From: Bisporella sp. PMI_857
Lineage: Eukaryota > Ascomycota > Leotiomycetes > Helotiales > Helotiaceae
NCBI GenBank assembly: GCA_021307315.1
Contig: JAJSPD010000028.1
Location: 124,001-188,000 of the forward strand
DNA: 64,000 bases
Reading direction: 5' to 3'
The notes beneath the pieces were generated by a model. It was not told the origin of the DNA and ran no database searches. It saw only the letters and a program-made list of their open reading frames with translations. The position numbers and the translations under genes were made by a program. Positions 55,916 to 64,000 of this stretch are shown here, piece by piece. How positions within the stretch are numbered: position 1 is the first letter of the stretch; each line of letters opens with the position of its first letter.

Positions 55916-57068
55916 CTATACACATAGTGCTTTCGAAACTTCAGCAGCCTTTCCCTGCATGAACTTTGAGATCTTCTTCGCCCCTTCATCTTGCTCGAAA
56001 CACTCTCTGACTGCTTGACGTACCCGTTGTTGATAGAAAGCCACTCCATTTTCTTTCACTGGGTTCAAGATGCCCTCACTATATACACCACGCTCTAAAT
56101 TAGCTTGCGCAATCTCGCAAAGCTCAAAATCTTCCATGGCAACCTGACGTACGAATTTGAAGTATCTTTTCCATAGTCAGCCTATCAGTGCACACAGAAC
56201 AAGGCAAGCACGCATCGCCACAAATTCCTGCAGCAAAATAAGATATACTAACTCTTCAAATTCTTCATTAGTGCCGGAATGATAGTAATCAAACTCCATC
56301 CTCGAAACTCCTGGGTTCGTAGACGGAAGGGTTCGAAATGATGACATGCCACCCCCATACACATTCAAGGTGCAAATCGGAAAGAAATACAAGAACAGTC
56401 CATCTTCAGCTTTGGATGGATCAGCTATATGCTGTGAGAAGTTCTTATGGTTGGTCACAGAGTAAAACGTTGGAGGATAGAACTTTGAGAAGGCAGGGTG
56501 TGTATATTGGCAATGAAGACATTCTTGAAACCCATCGATCCTATTTAGCTGATGTTAGTTAATGACCGGCGATGACATTACGGCAACAACACGCACATTG
56601 TCTTCCAATTGAATCTACCCTCGTATGAGATGCTTCGGCGATGCGGAAGCTTTGTGAAATCGACCTTGTTGGTGAGATCTTCAAGGCCTTCGAAGAATTC
56701 TTCGAAGCTTGGTGTGTCTTCACTGAGAGTCGCAAATAATAATCCGCTGGGCGTTAAATGGCTTCTAGTCTTTACACTCTTATCCTGGGCAGTAACAGTA
56801 ATACCACAGGTTTTGGAATCGTATAAACTTCCTGTCTGATTTTCCACCACCAGGATTACCTGAGCAATTTCGTAGATTATAGGCTCAGTAGAACCCTTGA
56901 AACGAGTTACTGGGCCAAGGAAATACCATGACTATCGATGTCAGTGTTTAATCACCAAGGATTGAAACATAAGACAAATACTTTGAGGAACACTGCACGC
57001 CGCTCCACTTGGTATAGCGCTGGACTGCAAAACCATGACGCTGGCAAAGTTCTCGTTAGAGCCACCAT
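55916..57068 (-). CDS. Rieske-oxygenase-like protein retaining the mononuclear iron site, possibly broken near its 3' end
   Basis: The start ATG at 57068 gives MVALTRTLPASWFCSPALYQ, and VERRAVFLK matches the usual Rieske-oxygenase opening. Exons 57068-56982, 56931-56597 and 56540-56249 join in phase. They encode SWYFLGPVTRF, LTPSGLLFATLS, FEEFFEGLEDLTNKVDFTKL, RRSISYEGRFNWKTM, then the mononuclear-iron motif GFQECLHCQYTHP and LFLYFFPICTLNVYGGGMS. The last part (FKFVRQVAMEDFELCE onward, about 56165-55916) is clear, but no acceptor puts it in phase with exon 3, so a one-base indel is likely. No Cys-x-His / Cys-x2-His cluster ligands occur between residues 30 and 100, so the 2Fe-2S centre seems absent. 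Transcribed away from the relative at 57821. Confidence 0.7.
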
Positions 57069-57820
57069 GTTGAGATTTCAAAATCTTAAAATTATGGAAC
57101 TAAAATATAGTATGAAAGACGAAGTAGTGTTACGCTTGTGCGACAGAGCAACAATGGCGCTACAAAAATTATATATTCCAAGGCTATGAATTCCAGAAAT
57201 AATTGACCTACAGCTGCATACGAGAAATGAAATCAGCTGGAAAGACGTAAGTAGGAATTTGTCAAAGTGAGTCTGAATGTCGTGTGTTTGATACTACTCC
57301 CAATTCAGTAATGCGATCCAGCAAGATGGGACCTATTTGGGGATTAGACAACAAGTATGAGGCCAGGAAGCTGGTAGCGATAGGCCGTGGAGATGTGGCA
57401 CTACATCAGCAAATCAACTTCAGAGAGATTTCATTGTATCCATACTTGGCACGCGATCCGTGACACAAGATCCTTGCAATTGGGTGGGGAGAGTACAGTG
57501 ACACGATTGGAGATTTCGCCGGCGGCTGGACGTATGAGCCGTAAGTGGAGGTATTATTTACTTTCGATTTCAACTAGGCTTGGGAATAAAGACGCTAATT
57601 AGGAGCGCAGTGGAACATGATATGCACCATTCTTGGGCATCAAATGCCAAACAGAAGCATTCCGCACTGGGCAGGACTTCAGGTGGCCGGCCATAGAAAA
57701 GCACAAGACCCAGTTCCAAAGATATAATAATCTCAGACGAGCGCAAAGTACATTCAAGTTCAAAAATCTTCCGTCAAGGCAGTTACATTTGTAAGGGTTG
57801 CATAATACGTTCTTTGCGCA
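57069..57820. promoter_or_regulatory. Shared divergent promoter region of two Rieske-like genes
   Basis: 750 bases between head-to-head start codons at 57068 (minus) and 57821 (plus). Besides promoter function, a plus-strand peptide (MLRFQNLKIMELKYSMKDEV, DLQLHTRNEISWKDVSRNL) overlaps this area and the start of the minus gene. It may be a chance frame. No specific element identified. Confidence 0.4.
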
Positions 57821-59302
57821 ATGCCCATGCTTGCAGCGCTTTTCTTTTTGGTGTTCCTCACACTGGCAGGTGCGATTGTATACACAGCTTCGCATATTTT
57901 AGATGGCAAACCACATCTGCTTTTGTTATGGGGAATAGTCGGGACTGAATATAGAGATGCCCTAGATGTCTCAGAAAGTGCTAAACCCCATAATATCTTG
58001 AATCAGACAGAGTCGCCTACATACACTCGCAGCTGGTGGACAAGTGAGAGACTCTTCCAGTTAGAGCGACGCGCGATATTCAGCAAGGTGGGCTGAATGA
58101 ATATTATTATGAGGTTATGGGTTTGTTATTGACAAAGTTCTAGACATGGCTTTATGTTACACATGCTTCAAGATTTCAGAAGCCGGGCGACTATCGCACA
58201 TTTGAGGTCGCAGGCTTCTCAATTATTATTATCCTTGGAAAGGATGGTCAATTACGGGCATTTCATAACGTTTGCCGCCATCGAGCGTATGCAATCACAA
58301 AGAAAAATTGTGGGAGCTCCATAGTACTAGGCTGCAGATATCATGGCTGGAGCTATGATACCAAAGGAAGGCTAATCAAGGCACCCGAGTTCGAGAATGT
58401 ACTAGATTTTGACAAAGACGAGAATGGATTATGGGAAGTAAAAAGCGAAACTCGGAGAGGCCTCGTGTTCGTAAACCTGCAGACAAAGGATTTATCAGCA
58501 GATGAGCAAATTGAAAACATATTAGGCAACACGATAGCGACAAATATGGAAAAGATGAGCTGGCTGGCGGAGTGGAGATTTGAGGGCAACTTCAACTGGA
58601 AACTTGCTGGTACTTTAATCCCTAACAGCCTATGGTAGACGTAGCTGATCTTAAGAAAATAGTGCAAGTGCTTGCAAGTAAGAAACATTCGGAGGAATAT
58701 TCTGGAAGCTGGTGGTCAGCATTTCCTTCTTCAATTTTTCACATCTTTCCCAATCGTGATCCCTGCAAGGTCATTTCGCAGGCAGCGATCATACGATACT
58801 TCAAATCCGGATATATCGTCACAATGAGAGTCCTGCCACTAGCCAGAGACAGATCCGCAATAGACTGCAATCTCTACAGAGACCACCCAAGACGAAGATT
58901 CAAGCAAGAGGCAATTCAAGCCATAGAAAGTTCAATTTCAGAGGAGGTCGAAAATATTAAGAGGAAGCAGAAACAGCTGCTGACAAAAGAAATATCTGAT
59001 CGTAGGGAATGCAGTGCTAGCCATAAACTTAGCTAACACATGAGCAGAAATACAAGATCAAATCTATCAACTTCTACAAGCTCACTTGAAGCAAGAAAAA
59101 AACGATGGCAATGAAATCCAACCAGCGGCAAGGCAAACTAGTTTCACGGAGACAGGGAAAGAGGATGATGATTGTAAGTCTGGAACCTCATTTTATACAG
59201 TTCTAGTGCATTAATGTCATTACAATAGTTTGCAAGAAGCTTGACTCAGCGTCGCCCGATATGTCGATGTGTAGCGGATTTACGCCGGACCTCGAGTGGT
59301 AA
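57821..59302 (+). pseudogene. Rieske [2Fe-2S] oxygenase-like gene lacking the mononuclear iron segment
   Basis: ATG 57821 opens a membrane anchor (MLAALFFLVFLTLAGAIVY). Exon 1 is 57821-58087 and ends at LERRAIFSK; exon 2 starts at 58144 with TWLYVTHASRFQKPGDYRTF. The Rieske ligands are complete: VCRHRAYAITK and GCRYHGWSYD. Exon 2 runs through FEGNFNWKL and then meets a TAG at 58636. Just there, where the H-x4-H iron motif should follow, the sequence jumps in another frame to VDVADLKKIVQVLA and FPSSIFHIFPNRDPC. The C-terminal part continues over exons 58632-59001, 59048-59173 and 59229-59302, which join in phase. So about 20-30 residues with the iron ligands are missing and the frame is broken. 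Related to choline-monooxygenase-like fungal proteins. The gene may be dead or a split product. Confidence 0.7.
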
Positions 59303-62300
59303 TCTCAGACCTTACGAAATGAACAAGGAGGCTATAAAGGAGAGCTTGGTGATAGACGTTATGACTACAAACGAGGTATATTCTCTAATTTATTTCATTC
59401 ACTTAAGAATTGTGTAATACGATATTGTTGAAAAAGGGTGGAACAACCATAGAAAGGAAAATGAATTCAAAGCCATCCTGTTTTATACGGAAACAAACTT
59501 AATTCTAACATTAAACAATAAAGCCGATCAGCTACCAAACCAAAATATGTCCATATTATAAAGTACACTGTAGGGCCCAATTTGAGATGCGCAGAATCTC
59601 ATAAACACGTTGCCTCAGTCTCAGCCTTGAAATAGCCTATTGAACGTGCGGGAAATTCCAACTTTAAATAGACAGAATGTAGCCACTGCCAATTCGAACC
59701 CCCCTAATTAGCGCTAAGTCCTAAAAGAATTAAACACGTATAAGGAATAGCTGCCAGTAAATGCTATGTGGGAGATCATGCGCACTTGACAGCATAACGG
59801 GAAGGAGATGAACAAGAAGTGTCAACGTGGCGTAGAACTACTAAGGAGTATGCAATATAATTGCTGCTCCCCTCTAACTATATTTAATGAGATAGATGCC
59901 ATCGTTATCAGACACGACAGCACCTTTGACCCACGCTAATGCCCAACTGGGTTGAGAACAGTTCAAAGGGGTTTTCTGGTCGAGCCTTGCTTGCGCCTAT
60001 CATCTAAAGAATTGGTATCTCATCCTGTGTCTGTGCCCAAGGCTAAGGCGCAAAGTATTCTTATCAAGCATTAGTGTTGCATGGATCCTACATTAGTGTC
60101 GTGCATGTCTTTGACCCTCAATGGTTCCCCATGCAATATGAGCTTCGGATGATGGCACTTTACCACTTCTTTGAAACCAAAAAGATTCAATAAGGTGACT
60201 TTCTTCAGGCATCCAGGAAAACAGATCTGCATTTTCGCTATTGTTGCGAATGAACGGACGGTCACATGACCTTCTTTTTGCTTGTTTATCTAGATTTTGT
60301 TTCATATTCCAGAAAAACACAATGATGAGCTGTTTAATAAGGATCATCGCCAACAACTACGCAGCTATGACTCATAGAATATGTGTCTATGTTTTATTAT
60401 AGCTTTGTTAACCTACAATGATAAGCGAGAGCGAGATACTAGATTGGATGTTGTGACCGACCATACTGGGCCAGCAGCGGGGTGTTAACTTCCTTATCTA
60501 CTTTCAACGCTATGACTCTGACTCATCTACAGCAAGTCACTTTACCAGAATTTGAAAATTCTTAACCTCCTGTAGCAAGGAAATCGCGCCCTAATTCGGC
60601 CTTACCAAAGAAACCAAAGGGTAGAGCTCTGCTTCTCTCTATTTGGGCATATGCTAAAGTGAAATCGACGTACATTCAGTGCACCTCCTCCAACCAACCA
60701 GCAATTTACGCAATCTGGGCTCGCTACGGAGAGTGCCCAGAAGTAACTTATCAAACTTTAGCCCTTTATAATCAATATATCCCAGCTCCATAGATAAACC
60801 ACAGAGAGCCAAGTGATCACCAAGTCCTGAAACTGCCAAAACATGAGAGGTGTCGATAGCCAAGTACAAATTACAGGGCCAGATCCAGAACCACTCAACC
60901 CCTACACAAACCGGGGGTCGTTTTGTATCTGCAGAAGTCCGAAGCAAGTACAAAGGGACCAGCAGAGTACTGTGGCCTAGCTATTTGAACTTTTGGAGTA
61001 AAAACTTAGTAAGGTGATCCAGCTTTGCGATATGATAATCTAGTATTGGAAGATCTCGATCTCTCAGTTGATAAGACAAACAAGAAAGAACAACATTGTT
61101 GAGAATAGACATCGCTAAGAAAGAGATGTCAACCAGGGGTAATGCTTTGCACACAAATTGCGGCTGGGTTAAGTAGTTATGATAGGATGCTATACGATGG
61201 GTCTAGTAGTTTCACATACATGGCCGTTGTGAAAGTAGTAGCGGTCGATATTGAGAGGCAATTTGGTGCTGTCATTTCTGTGGAGCTTATAATTGTGGTG
61301 CAGAACACCCTGACTCTTTGACTGGATATGTTTGGCACATAAGGCTATTTGTGCACTTGATACTTCTCTTGAGAACTTCTACTAATATTATAGCTTTCTT
61401 TTACTGCTAAAACTGACCAGGACTTGTATTAATCATTTAATAACTAGTCATGACTTTATAGAACCATAAAACAGGAGTTTTAGCTTGAGAAAAAAAGGTG
61501 TGAGATGTTGCAAGGAACAATAGAGCGACCACATCCCGTCAATACTTGTATTGATCTGTTCACTAGCTAAATTTCGATTAATAATTTGTGATTTAGGTCT
61601 CACACTAAATTTACGAAGTAATCTGATAGCATAGATAGGCAAGGCCTTTTCTGTAAAAGTTCAAGCACCAAGAGGATACAACACAGATCAGCATATATCA
61701 GACATTTCATTAGCAAGGATAGAAAATCTGGGAGAGATTCTGCTACGAATCTAGCAATATGGCTCCAAGAGGAAGTTCAAAATACACACAATATGCGACT
61801 AGACCTTTGCAGACTGTAGTTAAAGGGTCCACACGGTTCGCGTGCTACACTGATAATCTCTTGCTATGATCAAAATTTCAACGAGCGATCACACAATTAT
61901 TCATAGACGACAGTAGTTGATTTACAACTTTTAAATGTTGCAGGCCATTTATTGCCAGACTAGTCATTTATGTACTATAGCATCTTGAATATAACTTCCA
62001 ACATTAGGTTATCAATGCTATTTTAAGCCAAGAAAAGGAAAGCATCACATCGCTCTTCTGCTTGTATCGCTCTTTGGTAATCATATAGCATATATATGCG
62101 CTATATCTGACCCAAAGTAATTTGTAAATTGCGGAGTGTACCTTCAAGCTGATAGCACCAAAGCAGTGAAAATCTGCTCACCCAATGTCTCGAGCCCAAT
62201 TCCCGCCTCTATATTTTGTCAAGATGCTGGCTGACAATAAATGCACATAGCTCCTTTTCAAACACTGCCAACTCTGAAGTACGGCAGCGAAACAAATAAT

Positions 62301-63491
62301 TATGTTATGACTGATCGGATGGTGTAATCCTGTAACATGCAACTAGTCCACGCGTCGAAATCTATCTCCCCATCAGGACAGAGAATCGAGTTGTTCCAAA
62401 TTGGATATAGTGCAGCTCCATAAATCTTTTGTTAATAGACAATTATCGAGTTTTGCTCCTCGCCTTATCCACATCTATCAGCAAGCTTATAGGGATATTT
62501 GAGATAGAAAAAAATGGACATACACGGTAGCCATGTACTTAGCCCTGTCACAGGTTTAGCCATTTGCTGTGGCATGACATACATGCTATACATGCTATAT
62601 ATGCCCAATCTCCCCTTAAAGCTTTCCAAGGCTGCTGTATGCCCACAAGCTTGTTTGACCAGATGCCCTGGGCAGCATTGTATTTGTGCCGTAGCTTCTT
62701 TTCGAAGTCATTGTATGGCAAGGATGAAAATTTCCGGTCATTCGCTGGGCAGTGAAATTATGCCCTTTCCTTCGTTCTAGGCCAAGCATCATATCCGAAT
62801 TGAAAAACCTCGAGTTCCGAAGGTAGGAAGACCAGGCAATCCTCTCCAGAGACGAATCCAGGGCCATGTCGAGTATTCGCAAAGCGATAAAAGCCGTTCT
62901 GGCAGACATATTGAATGGTTTGTGGTTTGCCCTTTGCTTGAGATTTGCAGTTATGGTTTTATGAAAAGGATGGAGAGCTGAAGTTAAAATAGGTCATGCG
63001 TTCACGATTACCGAAGTGGTCAGCAGTAAGCCTTAAGATGCGGCTGACCCGGGATCTCCCGTGAGCTTTGTCTGCCTGAAATGCACCTCGTAGGATTTCC
63101 ATCCATGACTTGGCCTTGTTGTGATTATTGAGCACTATGTATATTACCCACCAGAGGTGAGAGGCTAAGATATGGAACTTATATAGTAGTTTAGAGTGTG
63201 GTGGACGGAGGCACGTGATGTCCAAATGAGTGAGATGAGGCGCTCTCACTCAACAATTCTTCTTAAAAGCATCACCTACGGGAATAAACGTAAGTACTGT
63301 GCAAAAATAATAAAATTAAAAAAATTCGTAGCTAAAGTACATGTCAAAAGATCAATGCAAGTTCCTATCCTCCCAACATTCGTCATCTCTTTCCAGTTCT
63401 ACGCCATCAAGTCCGCCGAGAGCTAAAATACATATCAAAAGATCAACGCAAAGATCATCGTATGCTTAAATATATCCAACCACTTCAGCTC
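59303..63491. other. 4.2-kb region without a supported gene
   Basis: AT-rich in many parts. Minus-strand frames at 60071-60356 (CLKKVTLLNLFGFKEVVKC) and 60654-60953, and a plus-strand one at 62514-62780, lack family motifs and splice support. Just after 59303 the frame of the Rieske relic continues readably for ~20 codons (SQTLRNEQGGYKGELGDRRY), so its stop at 59300 may be secondary. Confidence 0.45.
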
Positions 63492-63982
63492 TTATATTTT
63501 ATCACCTATTTTGCGACGCAAATCCTGGTTCTCTTCCTGAAGGCCTCTGGTGTAACGGTCCATCTCTCGCACCTTCTGGGTATAATCGATGAAGGTAACA
63601 TCTGCGTCATCCATTGTCATCATAATATGCGTTCTTTCCCCCGTCTTCAAGGTATATGAAAGGTAATCGAATGCCTCATCTCCGTACCACTCGCAATATC
63701 GACCATACCTTGTGCATCTAAGGCATTCTGGCATCATTTCATCACAGCGTTGATGCTCCTTTCGACATGTCTTACAAGCTACGCATCAATTAGAATATAT
63801 GCAAAGATAAAGGGATGGGAACGCTAACATGCTGTGATGCGACCGCTACCTTTGTACTTCCTCCGCGCCGGTGCTTCTCCAGAGCCAGGCTCATCTGGAT
63901 CCGGCACCGAAACTCCAGGAGGAGTCATAGGACGTGTTTGAGACTTCATAGGAGTGCTTGTTGGTGGAGAAGCATTCGACAT
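63492..63982 (-). CDS. Short Zn2Cys6 DNA-binding protein
   Basis: Two exons, 63982-63829 and 63778-63492, 146 residues, with a 50-bp intron just before the zinc cluster. The N-terminal ~45 residues are Pro/Ser/Thr-rich and disordered. The cluster is complete: Cys 53, 56, 63, 70, 73 and 80 in SCKTCRKEHQRCDE plus CLRCTRYGRYC. After ~30 residues a predicted coiled coil (YTQKVREMDRYTRGLQEENQ, DLRRKI) gives a dimerisation element, and the protein stops directly after it. There is no activation or middle-homology domain, so it is either a minimal DNA-binding regulator, perhaps a repressor, or the 5' part of a longer gene whose next exon I did not find to the left. Confidence 0.75.
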
Positions 63983-64000
63983 GAGTAGGCTTGTTCCTAC

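Overview
The window is nuclear DNA of a filamentous ascomycete (Pezizomycotina; a Leotiomycetes-type genome is my guess). The evidence is short 40-230 bp GT-AG introns with CTAAC/CTGAC branch sites, Zn2Cys6 regulators, HET-domain genes, SAT4/PTH11-type rhodopsin-fold membrane proteins, 2EXR-domain proteins, and secreted GH79 and GH2 enzymes. I rebuilt most gene models by hand. Exons were joined at GT..AG sites so that the reading phase closes and family motifs run across the junctions. Several real genes start at an ATG inside a longer open frame.

Layout. 1-3.4 kb: 3' part of a TPR/ankyrin gene and two acidic or charged proteins of unknown role. 4.1-5.8 kb: HET-domain gene broken by one stop codon. 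5.8-8.4 kb: decayed DNA with a cysteine-rich relic. 8.5-13.8 kb: two tandem rhodopsin-fold genes; the second is fused in frame to a fucose-permease-like MFS transporter and is the most interesting gene here. 13.8-20.4 kb: gene-poor DNA with a 12-bp minisatellite and coding scraps. 20.5-22.3 kb: secreted GH79 enzyme. 23.5-25.0 kb: decayed second HET gene. 25.2-29.1 kb: an unknown basic protein, a small secreted protein and a Mid2-like cell-surface protein. 29.1-33.0 kb: decayed DNA. 33.1-36.1 kb: secreted GH2 exo-glucosaminidase-like enzyme. 36.4-41.3 kb: alpha/beta hydrolase, third rhodopsin-fold gene and a Zn2Cys6 regulator. 42.9-44.4 kb: relic of a 6-phosphogluconate-dehydrogenase-like gene. 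44.6-49.6 kb: tandem trio of 2EXR genes. 49.6-52.1 kb: AT-rich gap. 52.2-53.5 kb: degenerate PAC1/LIS1 (nudF) copy. 54.7-55.0 kb: possible small cysteine-rich protein. 55.9-59.3 kb: head-to-head pair of Rieske-oxygenase-like genes, each lacking a different metal site. 59.3-63.5 kb: no convincing gene. 63.5-64.0 kb: short Zn2Cys6 protein.

The intact genes fit a saprotrophic or plant-associated lifestyle: glycan hydrolysis by GH79 and GH2, surface sensing by three rhodopsin-fold proteins and a Mid2-like protein, and local regulators. They do not form an obvious biosynthetic cluster. Among them lie at least four or five relics whose stop codons mostly look like C-to-T or G-to-A changes. That suggests a mutation-prone accessory compartment, possibly shaped by repeat-induced point mutation (RIP). 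No tRNA, rRNA, CRISPR or intact transposon was recognised.
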